Shown: one piece after another, positions 17,305 to 26,240 of the stretch
Layout of the letters: each line of letters begins with the position of its first letter
How positions within the stretch are numbered: the stretch's first letter is position 1
Source of the DNA: DASZUK01 sp035547695
GTDB lineage: Bacteria > Actinomycetota > Acidimicrobiia > Acidimicrobiales > RAAP-2
Direction of reading: 5' to 3'
Length of the DNA: 64,000 nt
Assembly: GCA_035547695.1 (NCBI GenBank)
Contig: DASZUK010000039.1
Location: forward strand, 62,001 to 126,000
Made by a program: the position numbers and the translations under genes
Notes under the pieces: generated by a model
The model's database searches: none
What the model was told of the DNA's origin: nothing
The model's input: only the letters and a program-made list of their open reading frames with translations

Positions 17305-18632
17305 TGCCGTTCCGCGACCGCGCCGACGCCGGCCGCCGTCTCGCCGAGAAGCTCGGCCACCTCGCGGCGGCCGACCCGGTGGTCCTGGGCCTCCCCCGGG
17401 GGGGTGTCCCGGTGGCGTTCGAGGTGGCCCGTGCCCTGGGGGCGCCCCTGGACGTCATCGTGGTCAGGAAGCTCGGCGTCCCCTACCAGCCGGAGCTGGC
17501 CATGGGCGCCATCGGCGAGGACGGCGTCCGGGTGGTCAACGCCGACGTGGTGCGGATGGCCGGGGTCGACGCCGCCGAGCTCGACGCGGCGGAACGGACC
17601 GAACGCTCCGAGCTCGAACGCCGGGTCACCCGGCTCCGGGGCGGCCGGCTGCGCCGGCCGGTGACCGGCCGGACGGCCATCGTGGTGGACGACGGCATCG
17701 CCACCGGGTCGACCGCCCGGGCGGCCTGCCAGGTGGCCCGGGCCGAGGGTGCCGCCCGGGTCGTCCTGGCCGTCCCGGTCGCCCCCGCCAGCTCGCTGCT
17801 CCGGCTGGAGGACGTGGCCGACGACGTGGTCTGCCTGGAGGTCCCCGAGGTGTTCATGGCGGTCGGGCAGTTCTACGCCGACTTCTCCCAGACGTCCGAC
17901 GACGAGGTGGTGGACCTCCTGGACCGCGCCGCGAGCTTCGGGACGCCGGCGTCCTCGGCGCCGAGCCCGGCCGCCGATCCGCCGCTGCGGGACCAGGAGG
18001 TCGTGGTCGACGTCGGCCCGGCCCGGCTGGCCGGCCACCTCACGGTCCCCGAGGCTTGCGCCGGGCTGGTCGTCTTCGCCCACGGAAGCGGCAGCAGCCA
18101 CCACAGCCCCCGGAACCGGTTCGTGGCCACCGCCCTCAACCAGGCCGGCCTGGGCACGCTGCTCTTCGACCTGCTGACCCCGGACGAGGAGGTCGACCGG
18201 GCACGCGTGTTCGACATCGCCCTCCTGGCGGACCGGCTGGTCGCCGTGACCCGGTGGGCGGCCGGGCAGCCGGAGGCCCGCGGGGTGGCCCTCGGTTACT
18301 TCGGCGCCAGCACCGGCGCGGCCGCCGCGCTGTGGGCCGCCGCCGACCCCCTCGGCCCCCCGATCGGTGCCGTCGTCTCCCGCGGCGGCCGTCCCGACCT
18401 CGCCGGCGACCGGCTCGGGCTGGTGCGGCCACCGACCCTGTTGATCGTCGGCGGCCACGACCCGGTGGTGCTCGACCTCAACCGGCAGGCCCAGGCGGCG
18501 CTGCGCTGCGAGACCGAGCTGGCCGTGGTGGAGGGCGCCACCCACCTGTTCGAGGAGGAGGGCGCCCTGGACCGGGTGGCCCAGCTCGCCGCCGACTGGT
18601 TCGTGCGGCACCTGTCGGCCGCCACGCCGTGA
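17304..18632 (+). CDS. Phosphoribosyltransferase-dienelactone hydrolase fusion
   Basis: 442 residues. Residues 1-215 are a phosphoribosyltransferase domain (GLPRGGVPVAFEVARAL, VRKLGVPYQPELAMGAI, PRPP loop VVDDGIATGSTARAA). Residues ~230-440 are an alpha/beta hydrolase of the dienelactone hydrolase type (VVFAHGSGSSHHSPRN, YFGASTGAAAALWAAA with nucleophile Ser, HDPVVLDLN with Asp, GATHLFEE with His). As I recall, Mycobacterium tuberculosis Rv0571c has the same two domains and almost the same length, and is a DosR regulon member. The biochemical function is unknown. ATG 17304 overlaps the PolX stop. Confidence 0.85.
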   Translation: MPFRDRADAGRRLAEKLGHLAAADPVVLGLPRGGVPVAFEVARALGAPLDVIVVRKLGVPYQPELAMGAIGEDGVRVVNADVVRMAGVDAAELDAAERTERSELERRVTRLRGGRLRRPVTGRTAIVVDDGIATGSTARAACQVARAEGAARVVLAVPVAPASSLLRLEDVADDVVCLEVPEVFMAVGQFYADFSQTSDDEVVDLLDRAASFGTPASSAPSPAADPPLRDQEVVVDVGPARLAGHLTVPEACAGLVVFAHGSGSSHHSPRNRFVATALNQAGLGTLLFDLLTPDEEVDRARVFDIALLADRLVAVTRWAAGQPEARGVALGYFGASTGAAAALWAAADPLGPPIGAVVSRGGRPDLAGDRLGLVRPPTLLIVGGHDPVVLDLNRQAQAALRCETELAVVEGATHLFEEEGALDRVAQLAADWFVRHLSAATP

Positions 18633-18681
18633 CCGGGCGGTCGCGGCCGGGCCGTGACCGGGCGGCCGCCAGCCCGGCGGA

Positions 18682-18987
18682 TCAGGCAGCCGGCCAGGGT
18701 GGGGGCCCGGCCTCGGCGGCCGGGAACTCGGCGAAGAGGGCCGGGGTGATGAGGGCCTCGTAGCGGTCGGCCCGGCGGCGCCGGTCGTTGGCCGCCGACC
18801 GCTCGAACTGCGCCGCCTTCCGGAGCGCTTCGGACAGCTCGAAGTCGCTCCGCAGGATGCGGATGACGGAGCGAGGCTCGGACGGGGGGTCGAGCTCCTT
18901 CCCGCCCTTCCGCTCCCGGTGGGGCCCGCCGAACAACATGGACAGGGACATCCTCCCCATCACCGCCAGGACGACCAGAGCACCCAT
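18682..18987 (-). CDS. Small membrane-anchored protein, unknown
   Basis: 101 residues. ATG 18987 follows AGGAGGAG. One short hydrophobic N-terminal segment (GALVVLAVMGRMSLSMLF) and then a charged region rich in Arg/Glu (LRKAAQFERSAANDRRRRADRYEAL). No family recognised. The gene is 10 bases after the preceding small gene, so the pair is likely co-transcribed from the box at 19286. Confidence 0.6.
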   Translation of the reverse strand: MGALVVLAVMGRMSLSMLFGGPHRERKGGKELDPPSEPRSVIRILRSDFELSEALRKAAQFERSAANDRRRRADRYEALITPALFAEFPAAEAGPPPWPAA

Positions 18988-18997
18988 CCTCTCCTCC

Positions 18998-19237
18998 TCA
19001 GCACGCCAGCAGCGTCCGGACGGTCGCCAGGGGACGGTACCGATGGCGGTGTGCCGGATGCCGCGACCAGCTCTCCACGAACTCCTGTGCCCGTTCGCAG
19101 GCCTCGGTGACCGAGGCCCCTTCGGCGTAGGCGACCCGGGCGATCATCGCACCCCGGTCGGCGGCCCCGAAGTCGCCGGGCAGCTCCTGGCGGATCCACC
19201 GACGGACCACCTCGGCGAGCACCACGTCGTTCGTCAT
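18998..19237 (-). CDS. Small protein, unknown
   Basis: 79 residues from ATG 19237 behind GGGAGG. Composition is soluble and helical (VVLAEVVRRWIRQELPGDFGAADR, TEACERAQEFVESW). No family recognised. A DosR-like box lies about 50 bases upstream, so it is a candidate regulon member. It leads the small membrane protein gene. Confidence 0.6.
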   Translation of the reverse strand: MTNDVVLAEVVRRWIRQELPGDFGAADRGAMIARVAYAEGASVTEACERAQEFVESWSRHPAHRHRYRPLATVRTLLAC

Positions 19238-19285
19238 GGCATGTGCGCCTCCCTGTCCCGACCGTATTCCTGCCGAGGGGCCGCC

Positions 19286-19303
19286 AATAGGGGCAAAAGT
19301 CCC
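19286..19303 (-). promoter_or_regulatory. DosR-like box F
   Basis: Minus-strand GGGACTTTTGCCCCTATT, about 50 bases before the small-gene pair. The TTTTG core resembles the mycobacterial W-rich centre. Confidence 0.6.
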
Positions 19304-19382
19304 ACAGGGCACGGCCCCGGCGTCCCGGACCGGCCACCCCGGACGGGCCACCCCGGACCGGCTTCGGCCGGCCACCCCGGAC

Positions 19383-19400
19383 GGGCCTTTCGGCCCTACC
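19383..19400 (+). promoter_or_regulatory. DosR-like box G
   Basis: GGGCCTTTCGGCCCTACC, about 27 bases before the L,D-transpeptidase start. The first arm has C where most copies have A. Confidence 0.5.
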
Positions 19401-19426
19401 TGGCGACTGCACAACGGAGGGATCGT

Positions 19427-20377
19427 GTGGGCGTGCCTCGAAAGCCGGCCCGGACGCCGGATCGGAGACCGGCTCGGAACGTGGTGACGGCGTCGGTCGT
19501 CGCGTCCCTCGGGCTGGTGCTGGCCGCCTGTGCCGGTCCCTCCGGCATGTCGTCGCCGGCCAGCCGGCCGGGGTTGCCCGGGACCTCCGGGTCGACCCCC
19601 ACCGGAACGGCGGCTACCGTCATCCCGGCGACCACGACCACGACGACCGGAGGCCCGACCACGACCACCACCACGGTCACCCCGGCGACGGTGACGCCTC
19701 CGCCGACAGGCGGCCCGGCCAGCACAGCGCCGACGGGCGCGCCAGGCAGCACAGCGCCGACAGGCGCGCCAGGTAACCCGGCGCCGGTCCTCCGGCCCGG
19801 CAGCAGCGGGCCGGCGGTGGCCGCCCTCCAGGCCCGGCTGGCGTCGTTGGGGTACTGGGTGGGGACGGACGACGGCGTCTTCGGGGACAGCACCGAACAG
19901 GCCGTCTACGCCCTGCAGAAGGCGGCCGGCATCGCCGTCGACGGCGACGTGGGACCGGCCACCGAAGCGGCCGCCGACCAGGGAGCCCTGCCCCGACCTC
20001 GCAGCAGCTCGGGCTACGTGATCGAGGTGGACCTCCAGGACGACCTCCTGATGGTCGTCACATCGGGGGCGGTCCGCTGGGTCCTGAACACGTCCACCGG
20101 TGGCGGCTACACCTATTCGGACGCCGGCGTCACCGCCGTGGCCGCGACCCCGGTCGGGGAGTTCCACATCCAGCGGGAGGTCGACGGACTGGTGACCGAC
20201 TCGCTCGGCTCCCTGTGGCGGCCCAAGTACTTCGACGCCGGCTTCGCCATCCACGGCGACTCGTACGTGCCGCCGGTCCCGGTGTCGCACGGCTGCGTCC
20301 GGGTGAGCGACGAGGCCATCGACTGGATCTGGTCGACAAACGTCGCCCCCATCGGCACCGAGGTCTGGGTGTACTGA
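19427..20377 (+). CDS. L,D-transpeptidase lipoprotein with peptidoglycan-binding domain
   Basis: 316 residues. GTG 19427 has GGAGG six bases upstream. The N-terminus is a lipoprotein signal (VVASLGLVLAAC, lipobox Cys), followed by a Thr/Pro/Gly-rich spacer with TTTT runs and PTGAPGSTA repeats. Next come a PG_binding_1 domain (~125-180: GSSGPAVAALQARLASLGYW, FGDSTEQAVYALQKAAG) and a YkuD domain with the catalytic FAIHGDSY...VSHGCVRVS motif near the end. It cross-links peptidoglycan 3-3 outside the membrane. A DosR-like box just upstream suggests wall remodelling in the same stress response. Confidence 0.9.
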   Translation: MGVPRKPARTPDRRPARNVVTASVVASLGLVLAACAGPSGMSSPASRPGLPGTSGSTPTGTAATVIPATTTTTTGGPTTTTTTVTPATVTPPPTGGPASTAPTGAPGSTAPTGAPGNPAPVLRPGSSGPAVAALQARLASLGYWVGTDDGVFGDSTEQAVYALQKAAGIAVDGDVGPATEAAADQGALPRPRSSSGYVIEVDLQDDLLMVVTSGAVRWVLNTSTGGGYTYSDAGVTAVAATPVGEFHIQREVDGLVTDSLGSLWRPKYFDAGFAIHGDSYVPPVPVSHGCVRVSDEAIDWIWSTNVAPIGTEVWVY

Positions 20378-20403
20378 CGAAGGAGACCGTCGACGCACCC
20401 CGC

Positions 20404-23073
20404 GTGCCGCCGCCTGCGGTGGCGTCGACGGGCCTGAGCGATGCCGAGGCGCGCCGACGCCTGGCCGCGGAGGGCCGGAACGAGCTTCCCGAGGCCCGAC
20501 CGGTGCCCGCCTGGCGGCGGTTCGCCGCCCAGCTCGTCCATTTCTTCGCCCTCATGCTCTGGGTGGCCGGGGTCCTGGCCTTCGTCGCCGGCATGCCCCA
20601 GTTGGGCGTCGCCATCTTCGGCGTGGTCCTGGTCAACGGGGCCTTCGCCTTCGCCCAGGAGCACCGGGCCGAGCGGGCCGCCCAGCACCTCCGGGACCTC
20701 CTGCCCCGGCGGGCGACCGTGGTGCGGGACGGACGGCGGGTGGACGTCGACGCCGCCTGCCTGGTGGCCGGCGACCTGGTCGTCCTGCGGGCCGGCGACC
20801 GGATCTCGGCCGACCTGGCGGTGGCGCACGGCGAGGGACTGTCCATCGACGCCTCCATGCTCACCGGCGAGAGCGAGCCGGTCCCCGCGGCGACCGGCGA
20901 GCCCCTCTTCGCCGGCTGCTTCGTCGTCCGGGGCGAGGGGATGGCGGTCGTGGTGGCCACCGGGGCGCACACCCGGCTGGCCTCCATCGCCGAGCTCACC
21001 CACCGGGGACGCCGCCCGAGGAGCCCGCTGGAGCGGGAGCTGGGCCGGGTGGTGCGCACCATCGCCGTCATCGCCGTCGCCGTCGGCCTGGCCTTCTTCG
21101 GCATCTCCCTCCTGGTCGGCGGCAGCGGGAAGGACGGGTTCCTGCTGGCCGTGGGGGTGACGGTGGCCCTCGTCCCCGAAGGCCTCCTCCCGACCGTGAC
21201 CCTGTCGCTGGCGGTGGGCGCCCAGGACATGGCCCGCCACCACGCCCTCGTCCGCCGCCTGGAGTCGGTGGAGACCCTCGGCTCGACCACGTTCATCTGC
21301 ACCGACAAGACCGGCACCCTCACCCGGAACCAGATGTCCGCCGTGGACGTCTGGACCCCCCTCGGCTCGGCCCGGGTCACCGGGGAGGGCTACGGGCCGC
21401 TCGGCCACCTGGAGGTCCCCGACGACGCCCGCCCGGCGGTGGTCGAGCTGGCCCGGGCGGCGGCGCGGTGCTCCGAGGACCGTGCCGTCGAGCGGGACGG
21501 GGAATGGGTTCCCGACGGGGATCCCACCGAAGCGGCGCTGTACGCCCTGGCCCGGCGGTGCGGGGTCGACGTCGACGGCGACGCCGCGGCACGTCCGGTG
21601 CGGCGCGAGCTCCCCTTCGACCCCGAGCGCCGGATGATGTCGATGGTCGTCGGGTCCGAGCTGCTGGTCAAGGGAGCGCCCGAGAGCGTCCTGGCCCGGT
21701 GCCGGCCGTCGGCCGCCCAGGCCGAGGCACGGGCGGCGACGGTGGCCATGGCCCGACAGGGCCTGCGGATGCTGGCCGTGGCCCGGCGGCAGGTCGAGGA
21801 GGTCGAGGACGTCGAGGCCGAGGACGAAGGAGCCGTCGAGCGGGACCTCACCCTCCTGGGGCTGGTGGGGATCGAGGACCCACCCAGGGAGGGGGTGGAC
21901 GCCGCCATCGCCGACTGCCGGGCCGGCGGGATCCGGATCGCCATGCTCACCGGCGACAACCCGGAGACGGCGGCGGCCATCGGCCGCCAGATCGGGCTCA
22001 TCGCCGAGGGGGGCCTCGTGCTGTCGGGCCCGGAGCTGCCGGACGACGACGCCGTCCTCGGGGCCCTGGTCGACCGGGACGACGGGGTCGTGATCAGCCG
22101 GGTGACCCCGGAGGACAAGCTGCGGATCGCCCGGTCCCTCCAGGCCCGCGGCCACGTCGTCGCCATGACCGGCGACGGGGTCAACGACGGCCCGGCCCTG
22201 CAGACCGCCGACATCGGCGTCGCCATGGGGGCCGGCGGGACCGACGTGGCCCGGGAGGCCGCCGACCTGGTCCTCCTCGACGACCACTTCGCCACCATCG
22301 TCGAGGCCGTCGCGCACGGCAGGGTCACCTTCGCCAACATCCGGCGGTTCCTCACCTACCACCTGGTGTGCAACGTGGCGGAGCTGACGCCGTTCCTCGT
22401 CTGGGCCATCTCCGGCGGCCGGTTCCCCCTGGCGCTGGGCGTGCTGCAGATCCTCTCCTTCGACATCGGGGCGGAGGTCGTCCCCGCCCTGGCCCTGGGC
22501 ACCGAGCGGGGCCAGGGGGTCAGCGTCAGCCAGCCCCTCCAGGGCCGGCACCTGATCGACCGGAAGCTCCTCGTCAGGGTCTTCGGCGTCCTCGGCCCGG
22601 CGGAGTCGCTGATCGAGATGGCGGCCTTCTGCGTCGCCCTCCTGGCCGTGGGCTGGGCACCGGGACATGCCTTCCCCCAGGGCCACGACCTGCGCGCCGC
22701 GTCCGGCACGGCGTTCGCCACCGTCATCATCGGGCAGATGGGCGTGGCGTTCGCCTGCCGCAGCGCCACCCGCTGGCCGGGGCGCCTGGGATGGTTCTCG
22801 AACCGCCTCCTGCTCGTCGGCATCGGCGTGGCCGCGGTGCTGCTGGTCACCTTCCTCTACGTCGACCCGATCGCCCGGGTGCTGGGCCAGGCGCCGCCCC
22901 CGGCGGCCGGGTGGGTGTGCGCCGCCGCCGCCGGCCCGCTGCTGCTCGGCGTGGACCTGGTGCACAAGGTCCTCCGCCGCCGCCGGGCGGCCCGCCGGCC
23001 GAGGCGGGCGGCGCACCGCGGCTTCAGCGTCCTGCCGCAGACCCCGTTCCACAACCAGCGGGCGGGCGATTGA
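20404..23073 (+). CDS. P-type cation-transporting ATPase, CtpF-like
   Basis: About 889 residues, a P2-type ATPase. Landmarks: actuator LTGESEPVP (~155), M4 VALVPEGLLPTVTLSLAVG, phosphorylation site FICTDKTGTLTRNQ (Asp ~301), KGAPESVL, MLTGDNPETA and MTGDGVNDGPALQTADIGVAMG. Transmembrane helices follow (NVAELTPFLVWA...). The PEGL motif points to Ca2+ or other hard cations. CtpF of M. tuberculosis, a DosR-regulon ATPase, is the closest analogue I know. GTG 20404 is the best start available, though AAGGAG is 18 bases upstream, so initiation is uncertain. Box G upstream of the transpeptidase could drive both genes. Confidence 0.88.
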   Translation: MPPPAVASTGLSDAEARRRLAAEGRNELPEARPVPAWRRFAAQLVHFFALMLWVAGVLAFVAGMPQLGVAIFGVVLVNGAFAFAQEHRAERAAQHLRDLLPRRATVVRDGRRVDVDAACLVAGDLVVLRAGDRISADLAVAHGEGLSIDASMLTGESEPVPAATGEPLFAGCFVVRGEGMAVVVATGAHTRLASIAELTHRGRRPRSPLERELGRVVRTIAVIAVAVGLAFFGISLLVGGSGKDGFLLAVGVTVALVPEGLLPTVTLSLAVGAQDMARHHALVRRLESVETLGSTTFICTDKTGTLTRNQMSAVDVWTPLGSARVTGEGYGPLGHLEVPDDARPAVVELARAAARCSEDRAVERDGEWVPDGDPTEAALYALARRCGVDVDGDAAARPVRRELPFDPERRMMSMVVGSELLVKGAPESVLARCRPSAAQAEARAATVAMARQGLRMLAVARRQVEEVEDVEAEDEGAVERDLTLLGLVGIEDPPREGVDAAIADCRAGGIRIAMLTGDNPETAAAIGRQIGLIAEGGLVLSGPELPDDDAVLGALVDRDDGVVISRVTPEDKLRIARSLQARGHVVAMTGDGVNDGPALQTADIGVAMGAGGTDVAREAADLVLLDDHFATIVEAVAHGRVTFANIRRFLTYHLVCNVAELTPFLVWAISGGRFPLALGVLQILSFDIGAEVVPALALGTERGQGVSVSQPLQGRHLIDRKLLVRVFGVLGPAESLIEMAAFCVALLAVGWAPGHAFPQGHDLRAASGTAFATVIIGQMGVAFACRSATRWPGRLGWFSNRLLLVGIGVAAVLLVTFLYVDPIARVLGQAPPPAAGWVCAAAAGPLLLGVDLVHKVLRRRRAARRPRRAAHRGFSVLPQTPFHNQRAGD

Positions 23074-23569
23074 GCCCGCCGCCGTCCGTCGTGTCCCCGT
23101 CGTGGCCGGAAGTCAGGGCCAGCAGGTCGAGCTCGCAGGAGCGGATGGCGTCGCAGGCCCGCATCAGGGTGAGGAGGACGACGACCGGCGGCCCGTCGAG
23201 GCTGGCCGGCGTGGGGCGGCCGCGGACGGGCTCCACCGTCTCGCCCATGCGGACGACGAGGTCGGCCCGGTGGACGAGCTCGGGGTGGGCCACCAGCCCA
23301 GACGAGCCGTAGGCGGCCAGCACTTCCTGCCCGGCCACCGACCCGACGAGGAGGAACCGCCGGCCACGGCACCGGCGGATCCGCTGCGTCATGCTCGCCC
23401 GGCACCGGGCCTGGGCGATCTGCTGGGCCTGCTGCGCCCCGGCATTGACCCTCAGGGCGTTCTGCACCGCCTCTCCGGCCCGGTGGCACGCCGCCGCGAC
23501 GGCCGCCCTGGCCTGGCGGCTCAGGAAGATGTCGGTGGCGGGCGTGTTGCCGGGCGGGGTAGCCATCAT
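23024..23569 (-). CDS. Hypothetical protein
   Basis: 181 residues with strong G/C third-position bias, so probably real. Two ATGs (23569 and 23566) are possible and neither has a good ribosome site. A helical Ala/Gln-rich N-terminal half (QARAAVAAACHRAGEAVQNAL) precedes RRFLLVGSVAGQEVLAAYGSSGLVAHPEL and a Cys-containing tail. No family recognised. It lies 50 bases after ppsA on the same strand and overlaps the 3' end of the ATPase gene tail to tail by 50 bases. Confidence 0.5.
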   Translation of the reverse strand: MMATPPGNTPATDIFLSRQARAAVAAACHRAGEAVQNALRVNAGAQQAQQIAQARCRASMTQRIRRCRGRRFLLVGSVAGQEVLAAYGSSGLVAHPELVHRADLVVRMGETVEPVRGRPTPASLDGPPVVVLLTLMRACDAIRSCELDLLALTSGHDGDTTDGGGLNRPPAGCGTGSAAGR

Positions 23570-23619
23570 TGCATCGTACGCGGGCGCGGGGTGCCCCCGG
23601 CAGGATGTCGGCCTCGCGC

Positions 23620-26025
23620 TCAGCCGCCGGCCGCCGGCCGCCGGCCGAGCCGTTCCTCGACGTCGACGATCCGCCGGGTGGTCGACAGCACGGTGTCGGG
23701 GTTGAGGCTGATGGAGTCGATGCCGAGCTCGACCAGGAACTCGGCCATGTCCGGGTAGTCGGACGGGGCCTGGCCGCACAGGCCGGAGTGGATCCCGTTG
23801 CGCCGGCAGCCCTCCACGGCCATGCGGATCATCTCCTTCACCCCGTCGTCCCGCTCGTCGTAGTCGAAGGCGACCACCTCGCTGTCCCGGTCGACCCCCA
23901 GGGTGAGCTGCGTCAGGTCGTTGGAGCCGATCGAGAACCCGTCGAAGAGCGCCGAGAACTGGTCGATCAGCACGACGTTGTTGGGGATCTCGCACATGGC
24001 GTAGATCTGGAGGCCGTGCTCCCCGCGCCGCAGCCCCAGGTGGGCCATGCGGTCGAGGACCTGGCGGGCCTCCGCCACCCGCCGGACGAACGGCAGCATC
24101 AGCACCACGTTGGTGAGCCCCATCTCGTCACGGACCCGGCGCATGGCCCGGCACTCGAGGGCGAACCCCTCCTCGTAGGCCGGGTGGGTGTAGCGCGAGG
24201 CCCCCCGGAAGCCGATCATCGGGTTGGCCTCGGCCGGTTCGAAGGCCTCGCCGCCGAGCAGGTCGGCGTACTCGTTGGTCTTGAAGTCCGACATCCGGAC
24301 GACCACCGGCTTGGGCCAGAAGGCGGCGGCGATCGTCCCGACCCCCTCCGACAGGCGCTCGACGAAGAACGCCGCCCCGTCCGGGTACTGCCGGAACAGC
24401 GACTCCACCGCGCTCCGGGTCGAGGGGTCCGCGATCCGGTCGGGGTGGAGCAGGGCGAGGGGATGGGCCCGGATGTACTCGCTGATGATGAACTCCATGC
24501 GGGCCAGGCCGACGCCGTCGTTGGGCAGGAAGGAGGTGGCGAAGGCGACGTCGGGGTTGCCGAGGTTCACCATCACCCGGGTCGCCGGCCGGGGCAGGTC
24601 ACCGACGGCGCGGCGGTCGACGTGGAACGGGACCTCGCCCCGGTAGACCGAGCCGGTGTCGCCCGACGCGCAGGACACCGTGACGGGCTGCCCGCTGGCC
24701 ACCGCCGTGGTGGCGTCCCCCGTCCCGACCACCGCCGGCACCCCCAGCTCCCTGGCCACGATGGCGGCGTGGCACGTCCGGCCACCCCGGTTGGTGACGA
24801 TGCCGGCCGCCGTCTTCATGACCGGCTCCCAGTCCGGGGTGGTGGAGTCCGCCACCAGGACCTCGCCGGGACGGAACTCGGACAGCCGGCTGACGCTGTC
24901 GACCACCCGGGCGGGCCCCGAGGCGATCCGCTGGCCCACCGCCCGGCCCTCGACGACGACCTCCCCGGTGCCGTCGAGGACGTACTGCTCGACCACCGCC
25001 GGTGCCCGTTGCGACGCCACCGTCTCCGGCCTCGCCTGGACGATGTAGATCTTGCCGTCCAGCCCGTCCTTGGCCCATTCGATGTCCATCGGCACGCCGT
25101 AGTGGGCCTCGATGGCCACGGCGGCGTCGGCCAGCTCCAGCACCTCGGGGTCGTCCAGGCAGAACCGGTCCCGGTCGCCCTCCGGCGTCGGGACGTTCCG
25201 GACCGTCGACCCGGCCTGGCCGTGCAGGAGGACCATCTTCACCGACTTGCTCCCCAGCGACCGTCGCAGCACCGCCCGGTGCCCCGCGGCCAGGGTGGGC
25301 TTGTGGACGTAGAACTCGTCGGGGTCCACCGCGCCCTGCACGACGTTCTCCCCGAGCCCGTAGGAGCCGGTCACGAACACCACGTCACGGAACCCCGACT
25401 CGGTGTCCAGGGTGAACGCCACCCCCGCCGAGGCCAGGTCGGACCGGACCAGCTTCATGATCCCGATGGACAGGGCCACCGAGAAGTGGTCGAACCCCTG
25501 GTCGACCCGGTAGTGGATCGACCGGTCCGTGAACAGGCTGGCGAAGCACCGCCGGCAGGCGTCGATCAGGCTGTGGGCCCCGCGGACGTTCAGGAACGTC
25601 TCCTGGGCGCCGGCGAAGCTGGCGGTCGGGAGGTCCTCGGCCGTGGCCGACGACCGGACGGCCAGCCGGACGTCGTCCCCGTACTCCTCCTGCAGCTCCC
25701 GGTAGCCCGCCAGCACCTGGTCCCGGACCTCGGCGGGGAGGCCGGCGCCGTAGACGATCTCCCGGGCCCGCTTCCCCCGGCGGGCCAGGTCGTCCACGTC
25801 GTCGGCCACCAGGCCGTCCAGGGCTTCGTGCAGCGCGGCCACCGCGCCGGCCTGTTCGAGGGTGTGCCGGTAGGCCTCCGCGGTGACCGCGAACCCGTTC
25901 GGGACCCTGACCCCGCTGCCCGACAGCTTGCGGTACATCTCGCCGAGCGACGCGTTCTTGCCGCCGACGGACGGCACGTCCTCCATGCCGAACTGGTCGA
26001 ACCGGCGTACGAAGGTGGATGTCAC
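23620..26025 (-). CDS. ppsA: Phosphoenolpyruvate synthase
   Basis: 801 residues, the usual length. It converts pyruvate plus ATP to PEP, AMP and phosphate. GTG 26025 is chosen because the N-terminal RRFDQFGMEDVPSVGGKNASLGEM is conserved. The ATP-binding domain has AVRSSATAEDLPTASFAGAQETFLNV (~115). The mobile His domain has GGRTCHAAIVARELGVPAVVG (His ~417). The PEP/pyruvate domain has MIGFRGASRY, GLCGQAPSDYPDMAEFLVELGIDSISLNPD. A pair of DosR-like boxes lies 35-70 bases upstream. Together with the pyruvate kinase and the Por enzyme it makes PEP/pyruvate interconversion a theme of the island. Confidence 0.93.
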   Translation of the reverse strand: MTSTFVRRFDQFGMEDVPSVGGKNASLGEMYRKLSGSGVRVPNGFAVTAEAYRHTLEQAGAVAALHEALDGLVADDVDDLARRGKRAREIVYGAGLPAEVRDQVLAGYRELQEEYGDDVRLAVRSSATAEDLPTASFAGAQETFLNVRGAHSLIDACRRCFASLFTDRSIHYRVDQGFDHFSVALSIGIMKLVRSDLASAGVAFTLDTESGFRDVVFVTGSYGLGENVVQGAVDPDEFYVHKPTLAAGHRAVLRRSLGSKSVKMVLLHGQAGSTVRNVPTPEGDRDRFCLDDPEVLELADAAVAIEAHYGVPMDIEWAKDGLDGKIYIVQARPETVASQRAPAVVEQYVLDGTGEVVVEGRAVGQRIASGPARVVDSVSRLSEFRPGEVLVADSTTPDWEPVMKTAAGIVTNRGGRTCHAAIVARELGVPAVVGTGDATTAVASGQPVTVSCASGDTGSVYRGEVPFHVDRRAVGDLPRPATRVMVNLGNPDVAFATSFLPNDGVGLARMEFIISEYIRAHPLALLHPDRIADPSTRSAVESLFRQYPDGAAFFVERLSEGVGTIAAAFWPKPVVVRMSDFKTNEYADLLGGEAFEPAEANPMIGFRGASRYTHPAYEEGFALECRAMRRVRDEMGLTNVVLMLPFVRRVAEARQVLDRMAHLGLRRGEHGLQIYAMCEIPNNVVLIDQFSALFDGFSIGSNDLTQLTLGVDRDSEVVAFDYDERDDGVKEMIRMAVEGCRRNGIHSGLCGQAPSDYPDMAEFLVELGIDSISLNPDTVLSTTRRIVDVEERLGRRPAAGG

Positions 26026-26060
26026 CCTCGGAGGATGCGCCACCGTGGCCGGCCCGGGCA

Positions 26061-26095
26061 GAGCCGAAAGTCCCGAAAGGGGACCTTCGGCCCTG
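26061..26095. promoter_or_regulatory. Double DosR-like boxes H and I (divergent)
   Basis: Two abutting boxes. Minus-strand TTTCGGGACTTTCGGCTC (26061-26078) faces ppsA; plus-strand GGGACCTTCGGCCCTG (26080-26095) faces the avidin gene about 145 bases away. The back-to-back layout suggests paired dimers as in some mycobacterial DosR promoters. Confidence 0.65.
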
Positions 26096-26174
26096 CTCCA
26101 CACCGCCGGGCGCGCCCATCATCAGCGTTGCCGGCGGGCCGCCGGCAGCGGCGGGCCGGGGCCCGCCGGACAGG

Positions 26175-26225
26175 CCGGACCGATGCCGGGAAACGATGCA
26201 CCGGACCGATGCCGGGAACGATGCA
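26175..26225 (+). repeat. 26-bp direct repeat upstream of the avidin gene
   Basis: Two head-to-tail copies of a unit beginning CCGGACCGATGCCGGGAA (26175-26200 and 26201-26225, one base shorter). Each contains ATG codons, but the strong ribosome site lies after the second copy. Confidence 0.75.
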
Positions 26226-26240
26226 CAGAGAGGACGGGCG

